Assembly (NCBI GenBank): GCA_012295275.1
Contig: CM022679.1
Location: forward strand, 4,115,879 to 4,150,878
Direction of reading: 5' to 3'
Length of the DNA stretch: 35,000 nt
From: Chrysomallon squamiferum
Taxonomy: Eukaryota > Mollusca > Gastropoda > Neomphalida > Peltospiridae
Made by a program: the position numbers and the translations under genes. This document shows, one piece after another, positions 1-11,200 of the stretch (position 1 is its first letter; each line of letters opens with the position of its first letter). The notes under the pieces are model-generated. The model searched no databases and had not been told where the DNA came from. It worked only from the letters and a program-made list of their open reading frames with translations.

Positions 1-472
1 AGTTATAACACCAGACATGATGGAGCCGCTCTTAAGTTTAGAAAACGTATTGAAAGAAAATATTAGAATTATTATTGGAAAAGAAAAAAAAAAAATTCTC
101 TTTGGTATAAAATGCCGGAAATATTGAGATCAAAGAAAAGATTTTTTTCTTTGTTAAATTATATTGCTGCAAAAATGATTATAACAGCAATTTTTAATAA
201 TAAAAAAAAAGAATTAATAAAAGGGGGAAAACGAAAAAACAACGCAACATAGTCTAGTAATTTAGTCGATGTTCGTTAAATGCTTGTACAAGTTTGGTTG
301 CAGTGATCGTAGCACTGGTAAATTTAACACACATTTCTCTAATTAATGATTTTTCTTTTTAATTTTTTTTTTTTCAAAGATATTCTCTTTACTTTTCTTA
401 TCAAATGTTCTTTTTGCTTCTATTGATAAGCAAAAATGCTTTAGAAAAAACAGAACAACCCCAATCCAAGAG

Positions 473-507
<35 letters not shown>

Positions 508-549
508 AAATTAAATTAAATAAAAAAAAAAAATAAAAATAAAAAAAAA
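473..549. repeat. Poly(A) and A/T tract
   Basis: About 32 uninterrupted A followed by AAATAAAA-type sequence. No retroelement body is recognised next to it. Confidence 0.85.
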
Positions 550-1387
550 CTGTCCGGGGTCGCAACTAGTCAAATTTTAATACATTCTAAGGTTTTCTTT
601 GTTCTCGTATATTTTATGTTTTCATCTGATTACTTAATAGTATTTACTTCTAAACAGAAAAGGGAAAGGCAAATAGCGATCTTGAGTCCGTGCTTGCATA
701 TCTCAGTGCAGTTTTTCTCTAACTGTGATATATTTTCTTTGTCCAAAGCTAGGATAGGGCAAAACTTCAATTTTCTTTAACGATGTTTTATGTCGATTCC
801 ATCGATTACATGCCATTGTCTCAAACAACCAACATAACGTCAAACTCTTTTCACGATTTGTTTTGAAATTAACTCTGAAATTTGATTTATAAAGCTTGGT
901 TTTCGTTTGAAATCGTGGGTGTGGTTTGGTGCAGACGTTATTTGTGCGGCTGGGATCGGCTGTAACGTAGCTCTGTTTCAGTTTGATTGTCGTAATGACG
1001 TAGTGCACGTCATGAAAGATTAGCTTTGTGCAGAAGCAAACTGTCTTTGTTAATTCCCAACAGAAAACGAAGAGAATTTGTTTTTAAATGTTTAGCAAAG
1101 AGCAGCGTGTTTCAGATGTAACTGTACAATGGTGCTTGGGAAAAATCGTACTTCTTTTTCATCACATTCTTATTTTTTTTTTTTCTTTCTGTTTTTGAAA
1201 AGCATAACAATGATTCAGTTATTATTTATTTATCATAAAATTATATATTAAACAATTATTATTAATAAACACTGATTTGAAAACATTACAAGTTTATAAA
1301 TTCTTTTGTCTTGGGCATATACAAACAGCTTTGATGAAATGCCGTTACAGACAGAAATAGTGATTCTTTCAATACATCGTTGAAGTG

Positions 1388-1497
1388 AAAAAAAAAACAA
1401 AAAAAACAAAAACAACAAAAAACAAAACAAAACAACAACAAAAAATAAACAAAAAAAAAAAAAAAAAAAAACAACAAAAAGAAAACAAACAAACAGT
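1388..1497. repeat. A-rich (AAAAC)n-type tract
   Basis: A with scattered C, including an A20 run near 1452-1471. Apparent lysine/glutamine reading frames here are artefacts. Confidence 0.8.
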
Positions 1498-2280
1498 TTA
1501 TAAGTGTCTGTTTATTTTGTTTATATTTCTTTATATTTGGGTATATTTAGACGTTAACCTTCATGGTATTCATTAATAACATTTTAAGAATAATTTATTT
1601 TATTTAAAATTATTTTTACCAATTGCACGTATCTGGTGCCTTACTTCATAATAAATTTAAGACTTTAAGTCCAGAATAGTTAACTTAAATGCACATTAAT
1701 ATCAGTTATCTTGATTAGTGTCGGCAAATTCCGATATCTCTCGCTTATTTTAGATTCATCGGTATCTTCAAACAGTGGGAGAATTTCGATATAATTCGGC
1801 ATTATTCGTTTAACTTCGGTATATCTCGATATATTTCGAGACAGGTTTCGTAGCAGAAGAATGGATGTCTAAATTATCTTATTTGACTACGAGACTAACC
1901 AGTTTGTATTAAAGAACAAAGTAACTGCATAACGCCTCTGAAATATTAAGAAAAGCTAGCGAGCTACTCTCTATATTAAACTAATCACGCCATAATGAAA
2001 CAGACAACCGTAATATAACTTCATAAACGACATATGGTTGACAAGCTGTCGACGTTGATTTAGACTAAATTGCCGTAAATTGAGTTTTGTCGGCACTACG
2101 TCGCTGTCGTTGCAGTGGGTAACAGAGTATAATGAGCACCAAGCAGTGAAGGAGATTGTAACTAAAAGAGTTAAGTTCAGTGTTAATTCGTATAATTGTG
2201 ATTTGTGATCATCTGTCAGAGTGATAAAACAGACAAACGTGTGTCAGTACAGACATCTACACGTCTGAATGTGTGTTCGT

Positions 2281-2420
2281 GTGTGTATTTGTGTATGTGT
2301 ATGTATGTATGTATGTATGTATGTATGTATGCATGTATGTATGTATGTATGTATGTGTGTGTGTGTATATATATATATATGCGCGTGTGTATATATGTGT
2401 GTGTGTGTGTTTGTATTTTT
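2281..2420. repeat. (GTAT)n, (GT)n and (AT)n compound microsatellite
   Basis: Tetranucleotide GTAT passes into GT, then an AT stretch, then GT again. Confidence 0.9.
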
Positions 2421-2804
2421 ATTTTTGTATATATTTCTGTATATGTACAGGCACCAATACACAAATATATATACATGTGTGTTTGTGTCTATTTACTAAT
2501 GTGAGTTGGTTTATGTATATATGTAAGCACGCAAGCACGCCATCATGCATATACCTATGCAAATATACACATAGGGATATATAAATCTTGACAAATTAGT
2601 ATGAAAAAAAGGGGGAAAAATCAATTATTATGTTGCAAACTAGTATATCAATGACAGAAAACTTTAAATCGTTCCTTTAAATAATACCATTTATTTTATC
2701 AAATAACGAAACGAAAAAGATAAATGGAAGAAAAGCAAATAGAAACAGACAGACGGAATCTATTTTCAGTCTAACATCATTTGCGAAGGTAAAGATCATT
2801 AATA

Positions 2805-2885
2805 ATGGAACTGCTTAAACGGTTCCTGAAACGGCTGGAACAAGTATTCAGACGTTACTCAAGAGAAAGCGGTCTCAGACAATAA
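2805..2885 (+). CDS. Small ORF, 26 aa cationic amphipathic helix
   Basis: ATG to TAA. The first 18 residues, MELLKRFLKRLEQVFRRY, place hydrophobics at 3, 4, 7, 8, 11, 14, 15 and 18, a regular amphipathic helix, with a net charge near +5 over the full peptide. There is no signal peptide, so a secreted role is not indicated. A pyrimidine-rich acceptor-like site (TATTTTCAG, 2761-2769) lies upstream. No homologue is recognised, and chance is a real alternative at this length. Confidence 0.2.
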   Translation: MELLKRFLKRLEQVFRRYSRESGLRQ

Positions 2886-3209
2886 CTCGTATTACCAGTG
2901 GTCCCAGAATTGAGCTAAACATGTCATACAGTGTCCTGCAGCCAGATCTGGCTTGTCTCAACTCTGGTCAAATTAACAACTGAATATTTATCTCAAGAAT
3001 TAAAGTCATGAATGGCCTGCATTCATGAAACCCGTTGTAATTTCTGGCTTAAGTAAAATAATCTTGAGCACGTAAGTGAGTTACGCCGTTCAACAGTTAG
3101 GCCACTTGCCATTCCAACCAGTGTTATTTTATCAAAGAGCGAATGCAATTCCCTGTATGTAAGTCTTTAGACAAAATATTCCTAACTGTTGACCGATAAG
3201 GGTAGACAA

Positions 3210-3238
3210 TAATGATAATAATAATAATAATAATAATA

Positions 3239-3295
<57 letters not shown>

Positions 3296-3306
3296 TGATG
3301 ATGATA
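3210..3306. repeat. (AAT)n microsatellite
   Basis: About 30 AAT units with one interruption at 3240, ending in a few GAT units. Confidence 0.92.
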
Positions 3307-3309
3307 TAT

Positions 3310-4420
3310 AATACTGTCTCTCGTATATTTTAATGATGATGGTAGTGATGATGATTATCAATCTGAATACTGAAACAAGAAAGATATAGAACTAAACAAA
3401 ATACATAGTCTTGTATACATTAATTTCCAATGGTCTGCAGTTTCTAGTTTACGTAAAGTTCTAAATAAAAGCCACTAATTGTCTCAAAGGACAAATAACA
3501 TATCGGTGTGTTAGTACTGGGTAGCCTGCTTCTTCTATAGACCGCTTAAACACATATAACGTGGGCGAAACAAGAAAACTGTCAGACAATTCTGTCGAAG
3601 ACTGACGAAAACCTACAGAAGTTAGTGCCTTAAATAAAATTATCTTTAAAAGATATAAACCATTTGACATGTACTTACGGTGCACGGGGGATTCAAGCAC
3701 GCTTTTCTTGGGCACATAAACCCTCAGAAGCTTTATTTGCTAAGACGGTTGTGGTTTTGACGTATTAGAAAATATGTTTATCAAAACGTGTATAATCCTT
3801 TTTCAGTTTGTAGTTTGTATTTGCGTAACAGTCCTTCCTGCCAAGCAAAACTCCGACATCTTAGCAGTTGCTCCGTTACTGGAGTTTAAGATGAAGTCAG
3901 TGAATCGTCCGTTTCAGGTTTTAATATTTTTATTATTTCATTATTTTTAAACAAAATTCAGCATCAGAACACTTTTCCAATTGGCTTAAATAAAGCTTAC
4001 TTTATTACAGATGTCACGGTTATAATAAAAAAATCTGTTTCAGTTCAAATCAAGTTTACGTTCGCTTATAAGTTCGCTCGCCACAACGGTGTGTGATAAA
4101 AATTTCTGGTTTAGCTAACATTATTATTATTATTTTTTTTTTAATGAAATACGTACTGATTCTTCCATGTCTGTTGGTTTAAGTAAAGATCTATTAAAAT
4201 TTAAGTAAAATATTTTCTTAAAGAAAGTCAGTGATGATTTGAATTTGAAATATTGTTCGAGTTCTGCTATATATTGAACTATCTTCTGTGCTAGAAATAC
4301 CTAATTTGGGGTTTAAATAAAAGTTAATTTTGGAATAAAAGACACTAATGGTTACCTGGTTCAGATAAAATGATTATTGAGTAAAATGATGATAATAATA
4401 AAAGGATATTTTTAGAAGTT
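3310..4420. other. Intergenic or - strand intron DNA, nothing recognised
   Basis: A consensus - strand donor (GTAAGT) lies at 3682-3677, and a 32-codon open stretch follows a possible - strand acceptor near 3878. This could belong to the signal-peptide gene, but neither is strong enough to call. Confidence 0.4.
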
Positions 4421-4572
4421 TTATCTGATGATGGTTTTGTAAACAGCAGCAGCCAAGTCTTCAATAATTATTATATTTAAAACTAACAGCAGAAGAAAAT
4501 TCAATATTCGATCGAAAAAGAAAACGAAACAAAATCCAAAATATAAAAATATAAAAATTAAATTATATTCAA

Positions 4573-4646
4573 CAAAGATTTTTTTCTTTTCTTTTTTTCT
4601 TTTCTTTTCTTCGTTTTTCACTGAGGATCAGGAAAATACTAACCCC

Positions 4647-4677
<31 letters not shown>
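4573..4677. repeat. T/C-rich tract and poly(A)
   Basis: TTTTC-type pyrimidine run (4573-4615) followed by about 30 A (4648-4677). Confidence 0.8.
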
Positions 4678-4679
<2 letters not shown>

Positions 4680-4924
4680 ATTGAACAATTTTTTTTGTTG
4701 TTGAACAAAGACAAAACCAAAGTGAGAAAAAGTACAACTATATAATTAACTTTTTTTTTTTAAAAAGACATTATTATTATTAGATACATCATCATGTAGT
4801 AAATAAAAAAAAAAAAACAACAACTAATAATTATAAAATAAATTGCTGTATACCTACACAAAAGAACAACAATAAGAAAGACTAAGCGATGATTACAACA
4901 TAACAGACTAATACATTTACATAC

Positions 4925-4994
4925 CTAGTGATATCACAAGAGCTGGAGCCAAGAAAACCAGATAAACAAGTCCCGGAAACCGCCGAATCTCCAT
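4925..4994 (-). CDS. First coding exon of an unidentified secreted or membrane protein (signal peptide)
   Basis: Seen on the - strand: ATG at 4994 opens 23 codons starting MEIRRFPGL, with two arginines and then an unbroken hydrophobic run (LVYLVFLAPALVISL), the shape of a signal peptide. It ends in frame phase 1 at the consensus donor G|GTATGT. Phase-1 introns just after a signal peptide are common in animal secreted proteins. An in-frame TGA lies 30 bases upstream, so this is the first Met. The exon's 5' side is bounded by an excellent acceptor at 5280. No continuing exon could be identified in 1-4924, so the mature protein and its function are unknown. Confidence 0.55.
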
Positions 4995-5279
4995 GATGAC
5001 CAGCCGTTCTTGAAGGCATCAAAAAGATAGCACTTAAAAAAGTTAAAAGGTGTCTTCAGACTTGCACTGTCACATAACGGTTCATCCTGGGCTGTGGCAC
5101 TAAGTTAAGTCTTTGCAAAAGTCGATCTGCCGTTCGAGGTCCTCATTTTGATTGTCGGCTGCTCCAGTGTTTTGCGCGGGAACACCAAGCTAAGCAGACG
5201 AGTCCATGCATCGATCACTGTTGCCCCTCCTTAGCACGCGCTGGGAACCTCGGAATGCCAACAGTCGTCGTTATCATCG
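4995..5279 (-). other. 5' UTR part of the signal-peptide exon, rich in upstream ATGs
   Basis: On the - strand an acceptor with a long pyrimidine tract (about 5316-5282, ending TTTATTTTCCAG) precedes 285 bases of GC-richer sequence leading to the ATG at 4994. At least six ATGs occur in this leader, most opening very short frames of about 5-22 codons. An acceptor here implies another, non-coding, exon farther upstream on the - strand; I could not place it. Confidence 0.45.
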
Positions 5280-5469
5280 CTGGAAAATAAAGGGAAAAAA
5301 AAGAAAGAGAAATAGAAAATGATTGTCATGTGTCTGCTTGAGGAACTCTTATTTACATTCATAAAACTTTTCTTACTATCAATTTTTGTAATGGACGCGT
5401 TGATGAAAACTGTTTTCCTTAAAGGGGTTAGTGTTGTGAGGAGAGACAGAGATATATACACACACACAC

Positions 5470-6870
5470 ATTTCGTAGCTAAATAACGTATAATGAGCTA
5501 CTACTGCGTGGCAAATCTGAGCCGAGGACATTATGAATAAACAAGCAGTTACAGGGTTATAGTTTACTCTTCACTGGACTTAACTATTCCCTCGGGCGTC
5601 GCCGTAAATTCTCGAGAAAGAAATAATTTAATATTGAGGCTTTTCCTTTGAACGCGGGCAGCGCTACGAACTACAAAAGGTTTTGAGGAAATGGTCGCAG
5701 AGTAGAAGGTGAAAATGAGCTGTCGAGTCTGTTACTTTATTTCAGACAAAATGACACGTCGTAGGACAGGATGGGAAATTAAAACAAAAAAAAAAAAAAA
5801 AAGTCTGTTAAAATTATATTGCGAAAATAAGATATTTAGAAAATTAGATAGAAAATTCAGAAGTAATAACAAAAGTGAAAATTATTGCAAAATAAGACAT
5901 TTTGAAAATTAAATAGAGAAACAAATCTCTCAAAATTATTGTTGTATGTTAATAGGAGAATAATTGGAAATTACTGAAATTTGAAGCAATTAAGTCGATC
6001 AAAATTAAGGTTGAATTATAGAAATAAACTGAAAACTTCCGTATTTTTCTAGACTTCGTTAGAAATGTTTTTATATTTTGAAGAAAGTGTATTAGTTAAT
6101 TGCAAAACCTGAGCTCTGTGTATTTTTTTTTTTTTTTATCCCACCCCAACCCCGCAAAACAACAAAACAATTATCACGAAAATGAATGACCGTTTTTTAG
6201 GTCGAATTTATTATGGACCTAACAAAATATAATTATTATTGTTATTTTTTTAAAAGTTAGAATTTTTTTGAGAACTGGTACGTAACTGTCAAATCCTTCA
6301 CCCATACACTTTTCAGCATTTATAACTATCTAGAATGTATTTTTAAAACTCAGAAATCAATCAAATTTATATTATCTAAATTATATAGACAGTAAGCTAT
6401 CTGCTAATGATGTAAGCTCCCCGCAATCTAAAATACTGACTGACTGGAGTTTTGATAGTAAAAGATAGTGATATAATTTCGCAGTCTGTATTGCCGGCTG
6501 ATATCTGTCGTAAACGAATTTTATCCAGGAATAATGAAATTAAGCTAATACATTTATTTAGTAACTGTTCCAAAGGTCATGAATAATTTGGACGTTTTGT
6601 AATAGAGACGAAAACGAATTTAACTGCTTTGGCTGAATCTCGTAACTTACTTGTTTTGTCCATGAACTGGGTGTCAGAAATAATACGGAATTAATTACTG
6701 CAATAAGTATTTAAATACTTAATTTTTATTATTATATGCTGAAATATATGTATAATGGATAATCTTTTTGGATTATGATATTTATAGTTATCCAGCAGTC
6801 ACTATATATAATGGCAAGATATAATGACTTAATAAATTTCTTTATTTTCAGTAACAATCCAAAAATATGG
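5470..6870. other. AT-rich intergenic DNA, nothing recognised
   Basis: A GC-richer patch at 5580-5700 could be the upstream non-coding exon or promoter of the - strand gene; no specific site is seen. The lysine-rich frame at 5709-5912 is low complexity. Confidence 0.5.
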
Positions 6871-6873
6871 CAG

Positions 6874-6915
6874 ACACACACACACATGCGCGCACGTATA
6901 CCTATACATATATGG

Positions 6916-6973
<58 letters not shown>
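6874..6973. repeat. (CA)n microsatellite
   Basis: Short CA run, a 30-base spacer, then 28 CA units at 6917-6972. Confidence 0.92.
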
Positions 6974-6975
<2 letters not shown>

Positions 6976-7275
6976 AAATCATTTCATTTTAGTATTTTTG
7001 TTGACTGTATAAAGAAACACTTCCACATTAATTTGAAATTTACATCTAATATCAACTCTAAAATTAGCAATGCAAAATTATAACTTAATTCCTAATTTTC
7101 CTTGCATTTGGTTTTTTTTGGTCTCTTTCGTTTCCAGCTATCAGTTATCTAAGGAAAGACTTTTTATAATTATTAATACAGTTTTGGTGTTCTGTGAAGA
7201 GCTGGACAAGACTTACTTAAAATACGGTTATTAATATAATATTTGTTTTATCATTATTTACCTCAGATAAAAAAA

Positions 7276-7834
7276 GTCTTAGCCAATAAACATTAGCAAA
7301 AATACACTTACATGTATTAATATACGTTTTGCTCAGATATTTGCCAGAAAAAAAAAAAAAAAAAAAAAAAAAATAAAATAAAATAAAATAAAATAAAATT
7401 TAAAAAAATAATGAAATAAAAACAAATTTAGAAGAAAAAAAAGAAACAAAAGAAATAATAATGAAGAAAATGAAGATAAAAAAATTAAAGGTGGCAACTA
7501 ATATTTACTTACTGGTAAAAATACAGTAATTAAAACAATTTTTGTTCAAATATTTGTCACCAGTAAAAACTCTCAGCTAACACATATTAAAAAAAACGAA
7601 ACAGTCATTTCGTCAAATTTGTTCAGCCATTCGCCAAAAATAACTAGAAAGTCTTAGACAAATATTTGTGAAAATGAAGTTATTAATACAATTTCTCTTC
7701 AGACACTTGCCACAAACAAAACGAAAGTTTTAGCCAATACATATTAGCAAAAATACAGTTATGTCCTCAATTAATCTCCGCAGATAAAACAAGCAAATCC
7801 CAGCCAATATTTATTTGCAACAACAAAGTCCATG
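7276..7834 (+). repeat. Degenerate tandem repeat, period about 71-83 bp
   Basis: Diverged copies start near 7276, 7490, 7571, 7651, 7727 and 7798. Shared blocks are GTCTTAGCCAATA, CATATTAGCAAAAATACA, GTTATTAATACAATTT and CAGATATTTGCCA followed by A-rich sequence. Copies 1 and 2 are separated by an A-rich expansion (7349-7480). Possible weaker copies extend to 7200 upstream and past 8300. No coding capacity is seen. Confidence 0.6.
7349..7400. repeat. Poly(A) and (AAAAT)n
   Basis: A23 followed by five AAAAT units, embedded in the degenerate tandem array. Confidence 0.85.
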
Positions 7835-8481
7835 TAAGGTCACCCGAAATTTCGCTAACGACCATTAACTGGGGAAAACGACGGACATAAAAAGTTTATT
7901 ACACAAGCAAATAGCATACACAGATTGGCGTTATAACCTTGCAGAACTTGAAAAGGCCTGCAATGATTGCGTTTGTCTGGCAAATTTGTTGTCCCATCTC
8001 TAAGTAGCAGAGTCTTCTTCCTCGGTGGATGCGGCTGGTTATTAACTTTGGCGTTCTGCTCCTGAACGTTGATTCAAACGACCGCAAGTTTATTTCAACA
8101 TTGTTAACTTGGTAACAAACGAGTTGAACAAAAATCGGCGACTTCATCAAAAATCAGCACCCGGAACAATTGACTTTTTGAACATTTCTCGACACTGGCT
8201 AACGAAGATTTGATTGGATCAGATTTTCTTGACCTGATTGCACTTTGGCGACGATCAGAGCCAATTTGAAATGCCGTCACTTTCGCTAAGTTGTTGAATG
8301 GAGAGTAAATTTCATAAAAAGTAACGCGTCGCCGAACATTTCAACAAATCGTATCAATTAATAATAAAAAAAAAAAAAAATGCAACAATTTGACGACAGA
8401 GTAAAAGAAGTCTTTTCAGTTAATTCAATTTTCATCTCAACAATCTGCTACGATTCAGAAATTTTCCTTTGAGTATCGCCA

Positions 8482-8580
8482 AAAAAAATAAAAAATAATA
8501 ATAATAAAAAAATAAAAAAATAAAAAATAAAAAATAAATAAAAATAGAAAAAGAAAAAGAAAAAAAAGAAAAGAAAAAAG
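8482..8580. repeat. A-rich AAAAT/AAAG tract
   Basis: Low-complexity A with T, then G interruptions. Confidence 0.8.
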
Positions 8581-8727
8581 AAGTTCAAAAATGATTGTTT
8601 TCACACATGCGATAAAATTCGAAGCAATAAACTTTAATGAATTTAATATGAACGATCTTGTTCCACACTGAAATGATTATACATTATTAACAGAATTAGT
8701 AGTAGCAGCAGGAACAAGAACAGGAAC

Positions 8728-8820
8728 ACGTACAACAACATAAACAACGACGACGACGACATAAACAACAACAACAACAATAATAATAACAGTAATAATA
8801 ATAAAAAGAAGAGGAAGAAG
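8728..8820. repeat. Trinucleotide (ACA/ACG/AAT) tract
   Basis: Mixed ACA, ACG and AAT triplets ending AAGAAG. Confidence 0.75.
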
Positions 8821-9028
8821 CTTATATTAATTTTAGTAATTAACTGATGTCAAAGAAATAACAAATTAGTTAAAAGCAAATTGAAAACCTTGTTGAAACT
8901 GCAGTTACAGTTTATGGGATTAACACCATTGTCAGTGTTATTGCCGTCATTAAATTTATTAATTTCTTTCACTAGTATATTATATAAACCTTGCAATTAT
9001 ACAGCTGATCATTTCGCCATGTACTCGA

Positions 9029-9048
9029 TGACGTCATGTCTATAAATA
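9029..9048 (+). promoter_or_regulatory. Candidate core promoter: CRE plus TATA box
   Basis: A perfect palindromic CRE, TGACGTCA (9029-9036), is followed five bases later by TATAAATA (9041-9048). About 15 bases after that comes AAAATGGCGG, a YY1-like start-proximal motif. The spacing suits a TATA promoter with initiation near 9070. No recognised gene follows; short candidate frames lie at 9336-9419 and 9440-9553 and a candidate exon at 9686. Confidence 0.4.
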
Positions 9049-9280
9049 AATAGAGACAAAATGGCGGAACGCAAACGTTTCGTAACACCTCGCCAGAAAT
9101 AAGTAAAAACAGTGAATAAGAAATGTAACAAACGTTTAATGAAAATTTATTTGTGCGAACAAAAGTTAAGAAAGGCAGGAAAACAAATCCATTATTTTCT
9201 CTGACACAGTCTCAAAAGCAAGAATGACACATCTTCTTCTTACTGTGCCATGATCAGTAATTCTTTAGCGTCTTTCATTC

Positions 9281-9290
9281 TCTCGCGAGA
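9281..9290. promoter_or_regulatory. TCTCGCGAGA palindrome
   Basis: The ten-base palindrome TCTCGCGAGA is a known core-promoter motif in animals. It is notable in AT-rich DNA and sits about 240 bases after the CRE/TATA pair. The role here is inferred. Confidence 0.35.
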
Positions 9291-9335
9291 TTACACGAGA
9301 GGTCTTTACTCAAACAGCTCAAGGCGATCTCGGGA

Positions 9336-9419
9336 ATGTCAGACGTGGTCGATGCAACTAAAGACGTAACTGACCACTTGCAGGCAATCAATGGACGCCC
9401 GAACACGTCGCCTTCGTAA
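9336..9419 (+). CDS. Small ORF, 27 aa, unrecognised
   Basis: ATG to TAA, starting MSDVVDATKDVTDHLQAING; acidic and helix-prone. It overlaps a second open frame (9374-9553) in another phase and follows the promoter-like motifs. No homologue is recognised. It may be a leader peptide or non-coding. Confidence 0.15.
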   Translation: MSDVVDATKDVTDHLQAINGRPNTSPS

Positions 9420-9553
9420 TTAATTTAAGAGTGCTGGTAATGCGACTTGTCACAATAGACAATCGAGATTTTATTGGATTTGTAAATTTAATGGCCGACG
9501 ATCTATTCGAGTTTATAGGTGGCACACCATTAAGCGATACTGTAAACTCGTAA
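9374..9553 (+). CDS. Open frame with internal ATG at 9440, unrecognised
   Basis: An open frame from the stop at 9371 to TAA at 9551-9553. From the ATG at 9440 it gives 37 residues beginning MRLVTIDNRDFIGFVNLMAD, with mixed composition and no simple repeat. A possible acceptor (CACTTGCAG) lies at 9383. The product is unrecognised, and the complementary strand is also open here, which weakens the call. Confidence 0.2.
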   Translation, partial: PLAGNQWTPEHVAFVINLRVLVMRLVTIDNRDFIGFVNLMADDLFEFIGGTPLSDTVNS

Positions 9554-9685
9554 TCAAGAAAAAAGAGAGTTGTTTGGACTTTGTCACTGTTTGACATGGG
9601 TTTCAGTTAGGCAACACAGCGAACAAGACAATTGGATAATCAGATGGTATTTATTTTAGGTAATTGTAATGTGGTTTCTTTACAG

Positions 9686-9853
9686 CCATGCGTCTTTTAT
9701 CAAGTGCAAAGTGAGATGTCAGCGAGGTGTGGTACAGATGTGAGGCTTGGTGGATCGCCAGATCGGTACGTGTCGGCGCACACTTCTGCCTGTTATCCGT
9801 TCCAGTCAGTGTTCCAAGACAAGTATATCATAGTCCACAGTTTGTCCTTTCCA
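9686..9853 (+). CDS. Candidate internal exon, 56 codons, unrecognised
   Basis: Bounded by a good acceptor (GTGGTTTCTTTACAG) and a GTATGT donor after TTTCCA. The intervening 168 bases are GC-richer than the flanks, open in one frame and phase 0 at both ends. The peptide begins PCVFYQVQSEMSARCG, has no low complexity and three cysteines. An alternative donor GTACGT lies at 9766. With the promoter-like motifs at 9029 and 9281 it could be part of a small gene. No family is recognised. Confidence 0.28.
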
Positions 9854-10515
9854 GTATGTTGCTTCTGATTCCATACTGAAGAAAAGTGCCGGCCTATAAC
9901 CCAAAGGGTTTTAACTCTACCATCATGTTTGTGTATTTAAATACAAATATAAATAAAAATATATCACATATATTATCTGATATGTAATAAATATTAATTT
10001 TAAAATTTAGTGAGTTTAAAGCTTTAATCATTAATTTATTGGAGACTTAAGCAGTTCTGTATATATTTATTTTTATATTATTAATATATCTTTCTTTAAG
10101 TCTTTACAGTTGATTTAATTACTGTCCATATATAATGTTAATTTGTTTAATGTGTCAAATGTCATTCTACATGGTTATTAATACTCTTCCTCTTGATACA
10201 TGGTAGTACATACCATGCTGTTAACTTTTTATAAACAAACCATGTGAAACTGAGTTAATTATCGAAACTGAGATAGATGTACTGGTGGTGCAGGACATAA
10301 AACAACTGAAGTTTTATATTTATCATGATTTACGTCTCGTAAGATCAGATTAGAGATCACTAAACTTTCAAAGTTTTATTTATTTCAAATTAACGTCTAC
10401 AGAGCAATAGTTAACACTGATATTTAGCTGACTTCAAAGAACTTATCTAAAACGTGAATTATTTTTGTTTTTCACGATCTAAAAGCGTTCTGGTATTTTC
10501 TTTTTTTGCTTGAGT

Positions 10516-10517
<2 letters not shown>

Positions 10518-10551
<34 letters not shown>

Positions 10552-10740
10552 AAGTACTCTCCTAAAGCAGTTTTAAGTATAACAAATAAATAAAATAAAA
10601 TAAAACAATAAAAATAAATTATATATATACAAAAATATAATAATAAAATAAAATAAAATAAAATAAAATAAAATAAAATAAAAAAAAATAAAAAATAAAT
10701 AAATAAATAAATAAATAAATAAAATAAAATAAAATAAAAC
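10518..10740. repeat. Poly(T), (AAAAT)n and (AAAT)n
   Basis: A T tract of about 29 bases (10518-10547), then (AAAAT)n and (AAAT)n to 10740. Confidence 0.85.
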
Positions 10741-10970
10741 AATGACTTAATCCTCAATGATTATAAAAGCAGAATATTTGCAAGACAACTAAAAATAAGA
10801 ATAATAATAAACAAAATAAAAATAAAAAAAATAAAAAAATAATAATGATCCAAAAATGGAAAACAACAACAACAACAACAAAAACAAACAGCAAACAAAC
10901 AACAACAATTAAATAAATATAAACATTAGTAGGATGGATATAACTTTGAAGATAATCGTTTCAGTAATTT

Positions 10971-11033
10971 TGATAGATAGATAGATAGGTAGATAGACAG
11001 ATAAATAGATAGATAAATAAATAAATGGTTACA

Positions 11034-11064
<31 letters not shown>

Positions 11065-11066
11065 AT

Positions 11067-11120
<54 letters not shown>

Positions 11121-11121
11121 A
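10971..11121. repeat. (GATA)n and (AAAT)n array
   Basis: GATA units at 10971-11015, then about 22 AAAT units with rare interruptions. Confidence 0.9.
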
Positions 11122-11200
11122 ACATTCAACAAAAAACGTAGCAGATTACTAAGTGTCCCCCCGGTCCACCCGTCCCTCCTTCCCTCCCTCTCTCCCTCCC

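Larger units (their letters stand above)
1..2204. other. AT-rich intergenic DNA, no supportable gene
   Basis: Apart from the A-rich tracts, 880-1010 is somewhat GC-richer but shows no convincing exon. 1725-1845 contains several diverged TTCGGTAT/TCGATATA motifs of unknown meaning. Confidence 0.6.

Noticed and set aside
703-1008. 101-codon - strand frame
   Set aside because: No domain, an alternative start codon and no splice support. Composition is unbiased but nothing argues for coding.
2205-2584. Overlapping Tyr/Val/Cys-rich and His/Thr-rich reading frames
   Set aside because: They are translations of the (GTAT)n/(GT)n/(AT)n microsatellite on both strands.
3461-3878. - strand donor GTAAGT with a short open stretch upstream
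   Set aside because: Considered as exon 2 of the signal-peptide gene. The acceptor tract is poor and the open stretch hits a stop before the donor in the required frame.
7899-8150. 83-codon - strand frame without simple repeats
   Set aside because: No recognised domain, no splice or promoter context, and it abuts a degenerate tandem array. Left out as unsupported.
10926-11132. GATA/AAAT array considered as CRISPR-like repeat
   Set aside because: It is a tetranucleotide microsatellite without unique spacers, in a eukaryotic genome.
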